Made by a program: the position numbers and the translations under genes. A stretch of 64,000 nt of DNA from Chrysomallon squamiferum (Eukaryota > Mollusca > Gastropoda > Neomphalida > Peltospiridae): assembly GCA_012295275.1 (NCBI GenBank), contig CM022673.1, positions 16,601,310 to 16,665,309 of the forward strand, read 5' to 3'. Of this stretch, positions 33,253 to 46,062 are shown one piece after another. The first letter of the stretch is position 1, and each line of letters begins with the position of its first letter. Below the pieces are notes generated by a model that saw nothing but the letters and a program-made list of their open reading frames with translations, had not been told where the DNA came from and did not search any database.

Positions 33253-33562
33253 ATGGGGGTCGACACAGCCCCACGCTTCACTCAGAAGCCATCTTTAAAA
33301 CAAGAAGATGGAGGCCAAAGACTCATTTTTCAGTGTGCATTGGAGGCTTCCCCGAAACCCGATATTTCGTGGTTCAGGGGTGATACCCCAGTTAGTAATT
33401 CAGACAGGATTAAAATGCGGGTGGATCCAGTTGCTGGTGGAAATGCCTTCAATATTTTTATGGAAATTTTTGGTGTCAGCCAGGGAGATGCAGGGACATA
33501 CAAAGTTGTGGCCAAAAACAGACTAGGGGAAGTGTCTGCGTCTATCAATCTCAACTTTAGTG
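33253..33562 (+). CDS. twitchin: Twitchin exon 1: start codon and complete Ig1
   Basis: The exon begins at 33228 after an ATTGCAG acceptor with 25 nt of 5' UTR. The ATG at 33253 has a purine at -3 and G at +4, and an in-frame TAG at 33232 lies upstream, so this start is secure. It encodes 103 residues: APRFTQKPSLKQEDGGQRL, then QCALEASPKPDISWF, then GDAGTYKVVAKNRLGE and a final INLNFS. This is one whole I-set domain in one exon. The first core Cys is present, but the F-strand partner is Val (YKV), as is common in intracellular Ig domains. The donor is TG followed by GTGAGT, phase 1. Confidence 0.9.
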
Positions 33563-33866
33563 GTGAGTGTTAACTTGATACCTTTCTTTCTGTTTAGATT
33601 TTGATATTTTACTTTATCACTCTACGGCTATGTCTGTCTGTCTGTCTATCGATCTGTAGCTATCTCGGGGTCTGTGTATCTGTCAGTATATCTACCTATC
33701 TGTCTGTCTGTCTATATATGTCTCTGTGTCTGTCGGTCTATTTATATTTACTTGTCAATGTGTGCATGTAATATATCGTTTCTGATTAAGAGATCAGCAG
33801 AAAAACGATACACGGTTACTTCTACTTAAATATCCCCCTAATTTTATTAAAATTTTCCTACCTCAA

Positions 33867-33867
<1 letters not shown>

Positions 33868-33909
<42 letters not shown>
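33868..33909 (+). repeat. (ATT)n microsatellite (intronic)
   Basis: About 14 units. Confidence 0.92.
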
Positions 33910-33914
<5 letters not shown>

Positions 33915-34857
33915 TAGTTTGCTGTTGTTTTTCTAGTTGAAATGAACAGAAATAATTTTATTTATAATAAAATTGTGAGAGGCTATCTACAATAACAGAC
34001 CTACTGTATAAAAATTTGCGCTCAAAAGAGGTAAATCTACGTTTTGTTATTCATTACTGTTGATCTACTGGCAGTGAAAAACAAATAAACGTTTTAAGTA
34101 CAATAAGGTCAGTATGTTCTCGTTTAAAGAAAAATAGACGTTGTTTTCTAAAAGACATGCCTGTTCAGTGTATAGGTAGGTACACGAGGCCTAATGTACG
34201 GAAATACGGTTATCGCAGTCTGGCGTTTTCCCCGCAACAGACTATACATTATAAACCGTTGCTTAGCAACACCCTATCTGCGGTAGCCCACTGAGCACCA
34301 CTCACTGTGCGTGTTAAGGAAAAGTGAACAGATTTCCAGTGACATTGTCATGTAAACTTACCTTTCTGGGAGGGCTTTTTTTTTTTTTCAAGATGCTGTA
34401 CATACTTACCTGCCAGAGCTAGTTCAAATTGCTATCTATAATAAAACCATATGTTACATACGTGGTTTTCTGTTGCTGTTTCTACAGACAGGGATTTTGT
34501 TGTGAGCGTTTTTGTATCTTAAGTAAGAAAGCAGAATGCTTGTAACTGCCACTGTTAAACTTAGAAAATAACAGTTATAAATTAAATAAAACTTTTTTAT
34601 AATTTTTTTTTATTTTTTATAATAATGAAATAACAAAAAACACCACCAAGAAGCATACATAAACAAAATGTTATAAAAAAAAAAAAAAAAAAATCCCCAT
34701 AACCCCCAAATTATTAAAAATAATGATACATTAAAAAAGAAAAAGAGAAGAAAAAAAACCCCAAAACAATAACAAAAAACAACCAAAACACAATCCCCCC
34801 AAAAAAATCTCTGAATTTTTATTACTTTGTTTGTAGTTTCGAGTATACCAGAATATT

Positions 34858-34862
<5 letters not shown>

Positions 34863-34933
<71 letters not shown>
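34863..34933 (+). repeat. (AG)n microsatellite (intronic)
   Basis: About 35 units. The Ser/Leu ORF on the minus strand is an artefact. Confidence 0.95.
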
Positions 34934-34937
<4 letters not shown>

Positions 34938-35720
34938 ATAAATACAATAAATCACTAAATTACGTATGACCACATATCGTGTTGTCGTACATCATTTAAT
35001 AGGATGGTGCTGAATAAATAAATTTGAAAGAAAACTGTGGGGACAAAAGAGAAGATTAAATTAAAGAAATATATAACATATTTAAAACAATACAAATTAT
35101 TAGGCAATATATTTTCATAATTCAGAACTAAACCTGATAAAGTAAATCGATAAAGTTTATTTGTTTATTATTATTATTATTTAAATTTTTTAAATATTAG
35201 AAAAAACCTTTAAACATTATTTCTTATTAACGCTGATTTGTTCTGAATTATCAACCCTTTTAAATTATTATATTTATTAACAGTTTTTCAAAAAGTTTTC
35301 TTCAATATTAACCGGGCAGAGATTATTAATTATAAATGTTGAAGAATCAGAATCTAATCATTCAAGAAGTTCGTCTGAAACCTGTATCTTGAAAACGTCA
35401 TTTCTGAGTATAGTAAGAGCATTGTCTGCATAGCCAAACTTTTGCCAAAGAGTGCAATTAATATTGGAGTAATTTTTATCATGCTTCCTTCAAAGAACTG
35501 TTAGAGGACTTACAAGTGCATCCTGACTTCGCCTAAAAAGTTGTACACAAGAAAAGTTGTTGTTGCTAAAAACATTACCACGGCAGATATATGATTTCAG
35601 ATTTAGAATGTTTTAATCATTAAGTTCATAATTAATGTCATAAATATATTTATTTTCTCTTAAAACTGCCAACCAACTTGGTTTTTCCATTATTTATAAT
35701 GATTGTATTGTTTAGGTTGT

Positions 35721-35780
35721 TCAATTGTTAGAAAGTTAAATAAGACTTATTCAGTTGTTAGGAAGTTAAATAAGTTATTC
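35721..35780 (+). repeat. 30-bp tandem duplication (intronic)
   Basis: Two adjacent copies of a unit containing TTGTTAGAAAGTTAAATAAG, differing at a few positions. Confidence 0.75.
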
Positions 35781-36098
35781 AAATGAATGAATGTTTAAGA
35801 AAACATTAGCATGAAATTCCATCGGCTTTAAAGTGTCATACATAAATATATGAAAAGGTTAATAAAATGATCTACAGTTTAAATTATAACACAGTGTATT
35901 ATTGCTTCACAGGAACTTGAATTATTGTTAAATTCAGTCCTGATCGGTAAGGGAAATGAACAACAACAAATAATAATAAAAATGAAGGCAACTTCACTTT
36001 GATTTATGAGTTTATTTCATCATTTACTATTTTGTAAAATTTTATTTCATTTAATAATTATGTATTTAATAACTTGTTTTCTTCTGTTTTTCTTCCAG

Positions 36099-36114
36099 CC
36101 GGGCAGCAAAAACA
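36099..36114 (+). CDS. twitchin: Twitchin exon 2: 16-nt micro-exon
   Basis: CCGGGCAGCAAAAACA lies between a strong pyrimidine tract plus CAG (36096-36098) and a consensus GTAAGT donor (36115). It is entered in phase 1 and left in phase 2. With its neighbours it reads S-A-G-Q-Q-K-Q-Q-D-G, joining Ig1 to Ig2. The reading frame from exon 1 to exon 3 is restored only when this exon is included: skipping it shifts the frame, and reading through the donor meets a TAA at once. A long (CT)n array starts 22 bases after the exon. Confidence 0.8.
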
Positions 36115-36133
36115 GTAAGTATTACTCTGTTTA

Positions 36134-36135
<2 letters not shown>

Positions 36136-36224
<89 letters not shown>
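36136..36224 (+). repeat. (CT)n array 3' of micro-exon 2
   Basis: About 44 uninterrupted CT units, 22 bases downstream of the 16-nt exon, followed by CTGAAGACAGTAAGT, which repeats the donor context ACAGTAAGT of the micro-exon. Pyrimidine repeats of this type bind PTB-class splicing factors. Confidence 0.95.
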
Positions 36225-36227
<3 letters not shown>

Positions 36228-37890
36228 GAAGACAGTAAGTTACAAAAGACAGATATAATACAGATGTAAAAACTAGTAACTGACATATAAAACACAGATG
36301 TAAAATCCAGCAACCTCATAGAAAGACCTAATCATCGTCTGTTTAATGTTGGTTTGTTGCTAAAAAACACACAAAAACAGGCCATTTTCATCTGTTTTGA
36401 AATTATTACTCTTCGTATATCACACAGTGTAAACATATCTACAAAGTTATTTACCTCAGCGGGAACAAAACTGAAATATAACTTCAGGTAATATCGGCAA
36501 TGTTCGTATTTGTTGTAAAATAAAAAAAGAGAACAGATCCCTTATATTTTCTCACAGTGATGCACATTTGCAACATGTTATTGTAAATAATGTTTGTACA
36601 ATTTCGCACACTTTGTTTATTTACACGGCACCCAGGAATCTGGCAATACCTTATCAAAATATATACGGCTCCTACAAAATAGCTACCGTTGCAAAATTAA
36701 GACATCAAACAAAACAGATGGCACCCACTGCGAGATATTAAACGTATCGAAAGAATAACTTTCCGTGAATCATGCTAATACAGTAATTTGTCTCCGTAAA
36801 TTATGTAATCTCTAATTTTTCATTTTAGTTTTTAACTAAAATGAAATATTCTAAAGCTACATAAAAATAATTAAAAAAAAAAAGAGAAAGAAACAAATGC
36901 CCTGCTTTTCGATTATTGTTTGTAAATGATTCCATCAATAAATTTTAAAACCGTTCTAGTATTATTATTATTTAAGAAATTGCTGACTTCCTAAAATAGA
37001 CAGCATTCTTTTCTGTACAAAAATACTTTTAATATCTTTTCCCTGACATTTAATAAACACAACCTGAACATGAGGTAAATAAAGTCTTTGTGCGGTTTTT
37101 TTTTCAGTTAGTTGCACATTCTTGATAATATTCGTAATACCTTGCTTCCCTGAAACAAGATAAGAACGATTTAAGTAAACAAACGATAGATACACGAACG
37201 CGCCTTTGCAGACATGACAAGAAATTGAATATGAAAAGAACACTGGTTCCTAGAGCCGTACCGATCACCCGATAAGGGAGCCGCGCTTGTTACAAGATGG
37301 CGGAATGCCAGTCAAAACTCTCACCTTTACTGTCGGGAAAACCACCTGTTTTCGTTAGGGAAATATCATACAGATGTACACATGCCAGTTCAATTATGAT
37401 ATCTAAATATAAACGAAGACATTATGTATAGACGATAATGTTGTATCGTATGTAACAACACAAAATTTATAAAAACCAAGATTGAGATTCGAAATATAAC
37501 AATGTACACAAACGTTTATAAAAAATAAAAATAAATAATAAAAAGAGATTTTAGTTTCAAAAAAACATTTTATTATACTGTAATAATTATTTATTTATTT
37601 AATCATTTATTATTATTACTGGTAAAAATATAATACAAAGATTTCAAAAATGTATGACGTTTATACAGCCGTACCGAAACAAGGAATTTAAAATTAAAAT
37701 ATATTTGGGCAAATGTAGCTGTTAAAAGGAACTTAAGATCAGAATTTATAAACCCATACGTACATATTTTTAAATAAATAGAAATGGTAAGTAATTGTTA
37801 TAATATTTTCATAATATTCTTATCGTTTTGGAGCAACTGGTGTCTTATGTTCTCTCTCTTTGTGTTTTTTTTTTTTTTATTAATTAATTA

Positions 37891-37924
<34 letters not shown>

Positions 37925-39016
37925 TTTTTTTTTTTTTTTTTTGAGGCATGGTGCTTCTTCCCCATTTATTTATTTATTTCTGAACTGATGAAATATGTGA
38001 AACAGAACCCGTCGCTGTTACTCCATCCCTATTTTCATTGACTAGCAAGCAATTCGAAAACAAAAATTCGGAATAACAATTGCATCAGAAAACAGACCAT
38101 GGATGTGTGGGTTTCTTTAGTTACGAGGGGACGACGCTCATGAAATATGCCATTAACAGACGACTGTTTCCCAGAAACCGTTATGACTCCGGCTCATACG
38201 TTAAGTTAATAGCAGACAATAGCTTCGTGTTTTGATCAGTTCAGGTCCCTGGTTTCAGTTAGGCCATGTCGAAATCAACAGCGAAGGAATGCAATTACGT
38301 ACAGCTGTATTTTCCAAAAACAGCAGAAATGAAAACAGATACCTGCCGGTGTTTTTGTTACAACTGCATTGAATCTCTCGCTGTCTGTGCTTTGATCTTC
38401 AATATAAATATCTACCCTCTGCTGTCACTTTGGTGTGTATGTGAGTGTGTTTGTGCGCGTGTGTGCGTGCGGGCGCATATGTGTGAAAGGTCATGTTATA
38501 ATGTATTTTCCTGTCTATGGGAAGATGCATCTAGCTGCAGGTAGACAAAAAAATGCAACAGAAACAAATGGTTTACCTTTCATTATGTCATTACAGCAAA
38601 AACAGAATGGTAACATTAATAATGAAACGAGTTGTTTCTTTTCTTTTTGGTTTTGTTAAAAAAATGATTTAAAAAAAATAATAAAAAATAATTCACATGT
38701 TGGAGATCAATCACTGAGACAGGACTTATAAACACTGAACAGAATAAAACGTCTTGTTACGTTCATGTTTCAAAACAGTCCTTGTTTCTTTCAGCGCTTC
38801 TCTCTGATGTTGGTTTTTCTTATCAGTACAGTTCGTAAAAGTGGATAACTTTTCAGGCTGTTCATCATTATTTCAGCAGAACATCAGCCTTTCCTGGCCG
38901 TTTCGAACATATATCCTACAGGGTGACATGTTAGACAGCAAATAACTACTAAGCACAACCGATACACACCACGTTAGCCGAAGACCGCACGGGGTGTGGT
39001 TTTGTCTTTTATCTGT

Positions 39017-39018
<2 letters not shown>

Positions 39019-39091
<73 letters not shown>
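39019..39091 (+). repeat. (GA)n microsatellite (intronic)
   Basis: About 36 units. Confidence 0.95.
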
Positions 39092-39093
<2 letters not shown>

Positions 39094-40522
39094 ATATAAC
39101 AAATGAAAGAAAGAAAAAAGAAAAGTAAAACTAAAAATGGAGCGACAAACTGATTTCAGTAGCAAATCTGTATTAAAAACAAGGCTGTTCTTTCTTTTAC
39201 GAAGTTCACTGTGAAATTTCTGTAATTTATAACGCTATTTTATTCGGTGGACCCGCTATATCCATCGGCCTTGGTTCGCATTTATCGCGGGGGCGCACAC
39301 AGCACTCACAAATCTCGCAGCACGCGCTGGTTGCAGACACAGCTGGATTGCCACCTGTCTACAAACGTATAAATTAAAGTAGAAATTTATCTGGATGGGT
39401 CGAAGATGCCAGACATGGATTTATTTACATTCTCCGATTGGCGGTGTCTATGCCATGTATTTTGGAACTGTGCCTGTAAGTGAATAAATCCGACAACATT
39501 TTTCTTATCTGAAGATGTGACAGCCACTGCGATCTACAAAAAAGAAAACATGACATAGGAACTTCGTGATGAATACTGAACAGTTTTATCATTACCATAT
39601 TTTTTATCATGTGCCTTAGACTCCTTGGCACAGACACCCCTTTTTTAATAATGTAAATAATGTGAAGATTTAAAATAAATTATCAGTAAATTTTAATATT
39701 TTATTTAATTAATTAATTAATTAATTTATTTATTTATAAAAATTACAAGTTAACAAAAATACAGTCAAATACATAAAACTCAAATACAATACAACAAGCA
39801 TGTCAATAAAAACCATGGAAAATTGGAAGGCCATATAAATGTATTTTAATAAAAAACATATTGCCAAATTCATCTAAAATTATTTTTTGTGTGTTTAGTC
39901 AGAATTTTAATCTTTTTTTTTTTTCTTAATAAAAATTAACAATTATTTAACTTTTTTTTAGAAACTGAATTTGATATTGAATAAAAATGTTTCACATTTT
40001 TACCAGTAATAATAATAATAATAATAAATCATGGGTATCATATAGGCTAAATTCCGGATTTTAATTGAAATTACAAATATATATCAAGTTTAATATTTTT
40101 CAATAGTTCATATAATGATTTGGCTTAGATTTAACTCTTGGTTTTTCGAAAGATTGTAAACAAATTTCAAAGTGTTTGCTCCAAAAATATTAACATATAT
40201 TATTATTATTACTATTATTAATCTTTATTTATTATTATTATTTTATGTTTTTGTGTGTGTTTTAGAAAAATAATGAAATCTCTGCAGGAATACTTTTACA
40301 AAAGCAAAACAATATTTGCAAAGTACATACATACATGTATACATACATAAATACATGGATATTAAAGAACTTTTTTTTTAAGTAGAACATCTGGCTTCAA
40401 CTTATTATTTTACATAAGAATTATTTATGTTGATAAATATTTATAAACTATCATGAAAGTATACAATTAATTTTAAATATATTTGCAAAAAAAAGTAAAT
40501 AAATAAAAATAAAAGAATTGTA

Positions 40523-40527
<5 letters not shown>

Positions 40528-40561
<34 letters not shown>
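40528..40561 (+). repeat. A-tract (intronic)
   Basis: About 34 consecutive A, preceded by AAAT words. Confidence 0.9.
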
Positions 40562-40564
<3 letters not shown>

Positions 40565-40839
40565 CCGGATAGTTCAGCAGTAAATCAGACAAGCATTTGT
40601 GTTGTGCTTGCAGCTGCCACCAGTCATAATGATGGCTCCAATTAAATTACATGAATGTCTGCACCAAAAGAAAGCAGCTGAAGCAAAGTAAATATTTTTG
40701 TTTGCTGCATCAGATGTTCCAGATGTAGTGGTTCTGTTCACTACACCTGTTTGCAATCTACCTGTGTATACTTGTACAGATACACATAGGAAGATGGACA
40801 GTATGAACCTCTTTTTCCCCCCTGTTCTTCTTCTTCTTA

Positions 40840-40877
<38 letters not shown>

Positions 40878-41164
40878 TAAAAAACAAAAATTAAAGTGTT
40901 TTGATTTTGGATGTTAAAAACTATCTTAGATTTCTTGCTAATATGACTGTTTAATATTTTACTTTTTGTTATGCTATATTCTTTTATCTTGAGAATAATA
41001 TCTGATTTAACCATTTGTTTTTTGTTGTTTTTTTTGTGTGTGTGTGTGTGTGTGTTCATGCATATAAATATAAACTGACTGAAGTGTAATATTACTGTTC
41101 AGAATAGAATTATGTTTATTCCATTTTTATCTTTGCTTAAGAATATCTTTTATTTATTTTTCAG

Positions 41165-41313
41165 ACAAGATGGGATTGCTCCAAATTTCACTCAGAAGCC
41201 AGTCACCCGACAAGAAGACAATGGGAAGAAACTGATTTTTGAGTGCTTGTTAACAGCAGACCCAGCCCCAACCATCTCTTGGTTTAGAGATGCTCAGCCT
41301 ATCCAGCAAGGCG
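41165..41313 (+). CDS. twitchin: Twitchin exon 3: Ig2, N-terminal half
   Basis: Acceptor TTTTTCAG at 41157-41164. Entered in phase 2 from the micro-exon. It reads QDGIAPNFTQKPVTRQ, LIFECLLTADPAPTISWF and DAQPIQQGG, then ends in phase 1 at G plus GTAAAC. It supplies the A to C' strands of Ig2 with core Cys and Trp. The split falls within the GGR motif, unlike the phase-0 splits of Ig4 to Ig6. Confidence 0.88.
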
Positions 41314-42732
41314 GTAAACTATTATACTCTAGATTTATAAACAGTATTTTGCAAGCATCTTGTTAACACAGAGAGAGTAATTGCCTGCAATCATTACATT
41401 TCTTATGGCAGTTTTATTAATCAGACTGCACTGATAAATGTACATTTTTGTTGTTTATCTACAAACTCCTCTACCTATTTCTATCATTGTATGTACTTCA
41501 GCAGCATGTAACAGTAACAAAAAATTAAATTAAATCTCAAGTTCATGCGGTTTGTAATCTGTGCCTATAGAGTATTAAACTGTAAAGTTGTCATGCCAGT
41601 TTATTAAAATTACCATACGGAATTAACTACTTGTAGTCCCAGGAGGTAAGTGAAATGTCTTGCTACTGAATTTATTAATTTGTTCTTTCATTACCCTTCA
41701 GAACTGATTCACACATCCAATTTGAAGTAATCACTAAATTGTACTTACAGTTCTGTCAGTAGGAGATAATGTTTGAGCAGATAAACTGGCTAGTGAATAA
41801 GTTATTAAAATTTAATTTTATGCTGCAGATAAAAACGATGATACTGATAAATCACATTAAGTGTTTCACTTGAGTAGCACTGCAGTAATTTCAGTTTTGA
41901 TAATGTGATGCAAAAATTCAGTGCTTAGCAATTTGATGAATTTATATTTTATCTGCTGTTAGAGAAAGGCTTTTATGGTGCTGTTAAGTATATAAAACAA
42001 ACCAAAAAAATAAAAATAAAAATGTTCATAAATCTTAAGGTGCTACTTGAGCCAAAAATATTTTTTTTATAAACCTATTTGTAGTCTGAGTGCAAAATCT
42101 GTGGTAGGTAGTACAATTTTACTTGATTTATATGTACATCTGCAGAAACAAATCAGATTGGCACCACCCAGTAAATAAATTACATGGTCACATAGAATTG
42201 TAATTAGTAAAGATGCAAACAATTTTGAATAAACTTATAAAACCTATTAGGAGATGGAGATCAGAATAGGCTGAATATCCTTGCACTGACTGAAAATGTG
42301 GTCCTAATTTTATCTATTCTTCATTTAAAAGTTAGTTGCTTTTTATTTGGCTCAATAAAATAATTGGGCAGATTCAGATATTGTTGATTTAGTAAGTACA
42401 TAATCATGCCATAATAAAAAGAAATTTGACATTACCAGATAATTTTTATTTCAGAGTAAGCTGAATGTATGAAATTTGTTAATATTGTTGTTTTTCAGAG
42501 AACTGTTTTTTCATTTTCTGTTTTATATTCATTAAATTCACTTTTACATAAGGATAATGAATTTATATTCCAGTGTGTGTTCTTTCCAGTCTTTTATGAA
42601 GAATATAAAACAAAAATTACTGCTAAATGATTATAACTTTAAAATGTCACTTTAAAAAAAAAAATTCAAATTTTATAATCACTAATATAGAAATGTATTG
42701 TTGTATCATTAAACTTGTTCTTATCCTTTCAG
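41314..42732 (+). other. Twitchin intron 3
   Basis: 1.4 kb, AT-rich, CpG-poor, little simple repeat. No other feature seen. Confidence 0.75.
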
Positions 42733-42888
42733 GCCGATACACAATGAAAACACAACCTCGTGACCAAAAGCAGTATTTTGTAGCTCTAGAGATAAAGGAT
42801 GTGGCAGCACAGGATGGTGGAAATTACAAAGTTACAGCAAAGAATGCTCTTGGAGAAAGCAATGCAACAATTCGACTTAATTTTGATA
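42733..42888 (+). CDS. twitchin: Twitchin exon 4: Ig2, C-terminal half
   Basis: Acceptor CTTTCAG. Phase 1 entry completes GG-R: RYTMKTQPRDQKQYF, LEIKDVAAQDGGNYKVTAKN, then LGESNATIRLNFD. Ends in phase 1 at A plus GTAAGT. This completes Ig2. The F-strand Cys is replaced by Val (YKV). Confidence 0.9.
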
Positions 42889-43949
42889 GTAAGTTTTTTT
42901 GCATTTATTAACAAACTTATTGCTTATGATTTAATAACAGCAGTAACAAAAATAAAAAAAAAAAAAAAAAAAAAATAACAACCCCAGAATTCAGTTATGA
43001 TGAAAACAGACACAATAAGTGAATAAAAATCAACTGCAGAATTCCAGCAAGATCCAAATTCGGTTAAATTTACTTTGCTTAATAAATTGGGTATAAGGAT
43101 AATGCATTAATTTTATTAAATATACATCCTTTTCAAACTAAACTGTGTGAATGTATGACTAATTAAAATTTTATAAACTGTTACTTATCAAACAAAACAA
43201 AATCATTTTAATATTAGACTGTAGTGCTAATATTTTGTTAAAAAAGTATTGCTTACAAAATTTATTTTAGTTTAATGTTTTTTGGAATGAATGCATGAAT
43301 AATTTGTTGATGTCTCAAATCATATAAAGCAGTACTTTTTAAAATTTAATTTTTATTAAAACAGTTTTATTTCTTTTTGTAACAATAGCTAAGAGTGAAT
43401 AAATAACTAAGTTTTCAGTTTGCAGATTTTTCTAATAAAATATATGATTTATTATTTTTATTAATGTTTTTTTTTTCTTCTTTTTAATTTTTTTAAAATT
43501 GAATATGCTTTATTTATGTTTAATCATTATTTTTGTTCTGTATCTTTAATAATAATCATTTTGTTTATTTGTTCAAGCTAGTCTACATTGGGCATATCAA
43601 AAATTATGAGAGTAAATTAAAATAAAAGACAAGAAGATGAATAAATTGAAATATAGTTATTATTAAATATAGTTAATAGTTTATAATAATGTTTTTAATA
43701 AATTATTTTTGTATTATCACAAAAAAGTGTTATTTTAATGTATGTTCTCCACACTGTGAAAAAAAAACCCCCAAAACTTTAAATGGTTAACAGTTGTTTT
43801 TGAAAAAGGAATGTGTGACACTTTTGAAATTCTTCTTAATATTACAATTACAGAAATTAACATAATTATGATATGCTCAATGTAGCTATGGCCACTGCTG
43901 TGCCATTAACAGATTAATCTGCTCTTAATGCAAATTGATAACACTATAG
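42889..43949 (+). other. Twitchin intron 4
   Basis: 1.06 kb, with an A-tract near 42955-42975. Otherwise AT-rich, and nothing recognised. Confidence 0.75.
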
Positions 43950-44261
43950 GTTCAGAGACAAGCAAGACAAAAGGAACTAGACCTGTGTTTACTCAGAAAC
44001 CAGCAATACGTCAAGTTGGTGACAAAATTGTCATAGAATGTAAACTTACTGCAGAACCCAAACCCACAATACAGTGGCTTTTGGGTAACCAGGAGGTGGT
44101 AACTGGGGGACGTTTTAATAAAATGCATGTCTCTGATGGAGCCAACCACACCATTACTTTAGAGATTGCCCAAGTGAATTTGAAAGATGGTGGCGAATAT
44201 AAGGCCATTGCAAAAAATATAAATGGAGAGGCCACTGCTACCATCACTCTTAATTTTGAAG
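43950..44261 (+). CDS. twitchin: Twitchin exon 5: complete Ig3
   Basis: Acceptor CACTATAG. Phase 1 to phase 1, 312 nt. It reads SSETSKTKGTRPVFTQKP, then IVIECKLTAEPKPTIQWL, DGGEYKAIAKNINGE and ITLNFE. A single exon encodes the whole I-set domain plus a 12-residue lead-in, as exon 1 does for Ig1. The F-strand Cys position is Ala (YKA). An exon of this length and phase could be skipped or duplicated without a frame change. Confidence 0.9.
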
Positions 44262-44586
44262 GTGGGTTTTGCATTAATAGTCTGAAAATATATATAAATA
44301 TATATATTTTTTGAGAACAGAAATGAAAAAATTTATAAAACTTAACAATTAAACTAATTTGCATAATAACTGTATTGATTCAAAGTTGTGTGATGTGATC
44401 AAGAAAACTAATCTCTAAAGATAAAGCTGCATGAATTTTTAGAGACTTTTCTAAAATTAACAGTTTATTTTGTAGCTTTTCTTCATGTTTTTCACTAAAT
44501 TCTCAAAGAAATGGACATTAGTAAATTAATTAAGGATTTATTTTTTTAAATCTGTTATTTATCATCATTATTGTTATTACTATTAA

Positions 44587-44620
<34 letters not shown>

Positions 44621-46062
44621 TAAAACTTTTTATTTCTAAAATGTTTATAGATTATTTTTGTTTCAGTACAAATAATTAATGCTCGTATAAAACATAGTTT
44701 TTGAAATATCTGTATCTTTACAGTATCTGGATTACATTTCCAGTATAATATTAGAAAACCACATCTGTGTAATTTTATTCTCTTTAGGCAGTATTAATTC
44801 ATTTCCTTTGAATGATTTGTTATCACACACAGCTTATAATATAATATCATGACATAAAGAACACATACATAGTTTTCATTTACTGTTGATCATGAAAAAG
44901 TAAACTTTTACACATTATAATATGTTTAATACGTTGATATAAAACAGATACATCATGTAATTATTCTGTTCTGTAGATGTTGTGTAAAATACACCAAAAC
45001 TTGGTTTTCATTTTGTCAAATTCATTGGGGTATATTTTTTTATCCATGGAAAGGTCGAAATATGAAAGAGAATCCTGCTGTTAATTGATAACAACAGGTT
45101 GTCTCTATTATATAATTTATTAAACATAACAAATCTAACATAACTGAAATACTCATTTCATCCTTTTACATAATATACAGTAGCTAAAACGTCTACAATA
45201 CTATGTATAGCATAATGATATAATTTTCATAGGTCATAGGGCTTATACAGTGTGCATGTGTGTATATGTGTGCACACTGTCATATATTAAATGTTATTCC
45301 CTAAAGAATTTGTGGCATTTGTACTTTGAGCCAGTAAATAATTACTCTCTGCCAGTAAATAATTACTTTCTGCCAGTAAATAATATTTTTTTTAAACAAA
45401 AGCCTGATTAATTGTTTCTTCAGTTAACTTTTAATGGGTTCTAATTTAGTCTTGGCATTAATAAAAGTTTTAAATAAATAAATTTAAACAAAAACAAATA
45501 AACGTTTTTTTTTCTAACTGTTCCTTCAGAATTATAACTGAAAAATGTGTACCATTATTGAAATAGTTTTGAGCATCAGAATGTATCTGTTTAACATAAG
45601 TGTCCAGTTAGTATTGTTACAGATTTTTAAACAAACTCTTGAATTATGAAAAACTCTGCCACCTTTACTGTTAGACTAAACTCTAACCGTGTAATTTACA
45701 GACACACAAACACAGTGGAGGCAACATTATTTTCTGTTCTGTCAAAAAATCTTAACATATTAGGAAATTGCTTAAAATATACATATTTAAAAACACACAC
45801 ACACTCACAAACACACACACACACACACGCACACACACATAAAATTGGTGGACACTGAAGCTTAAGAAACAAAAGACTTTGGAATTCCCAGATTTAATCC
45901 AATATAATTAGAATGTAAAAATTAAACACAAATAAAAGTTTTTGTCTTAGCTGTTGCTCAGTAATAATAATAATAATAATAATAATAATTTCATCATTAT
46001 ACAATAATTATTACCATCCTACTAAAACCAGTTTATATTTTTCTATTTCATATTTTTCATAG
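44262..46062 (+). other. Twitchin intron 5
   Basis: 1.8 kb. Contains (ATT)n at 44585-44622, three copies of a 21-bp unit at 45330-45392, (CA)n at 45791-45838 and (AAT)n at 45960-45990. Confidence 0.75.
45330..45392 (+). repeat. 21-bp tandem repeat, three copies (intronic)
   Basis: GCCAGTAAATAATTACT-TCT starts at 45330, 45351 and 45372; the third copy decays after the core. Confidence 0.85.

Larger units (their letters stand above)
33563..36098 (+). other. Twitchin intron 1 (coding), 2.5 kb
   Basis: Contains TCTG/TGTC words at 33625-33745, (ATT)n at 33868-33909, A-tracts near 34676-34693, (AG)n at 34863-34933 and a 30-bp tandem duplication at 35721-35780. Still CpG-bearing at its left end. 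No coding sequence. Confidence 0.7.
36115..41164 (+). other. Twitchin intron 2, 5.05 kb
   Basis: Holds the (CT)n array beside micro-exon 2, a 13-bp-stem hairpin (36818-36846), a CpG-containing segment with CAAGATGGCGG (37293-37303), T-rich and ATT tracts (37867-37942), (GA)n (39019-39091), an A-tract (40528-40561) and (ATT)n (40841-40876). CpG is frequent up to about 39.6 kb and scarce afterwards. No coding exon was found. Confidence 0.65.

Noticed and set aside
40561-40645. tRNA-like start (GCCGGATAGTTCAGCAG) after an A-tract
   Set aside because: Box A resemblance only. No convincing box B at the expected distance, and the anticodon stem is poor.
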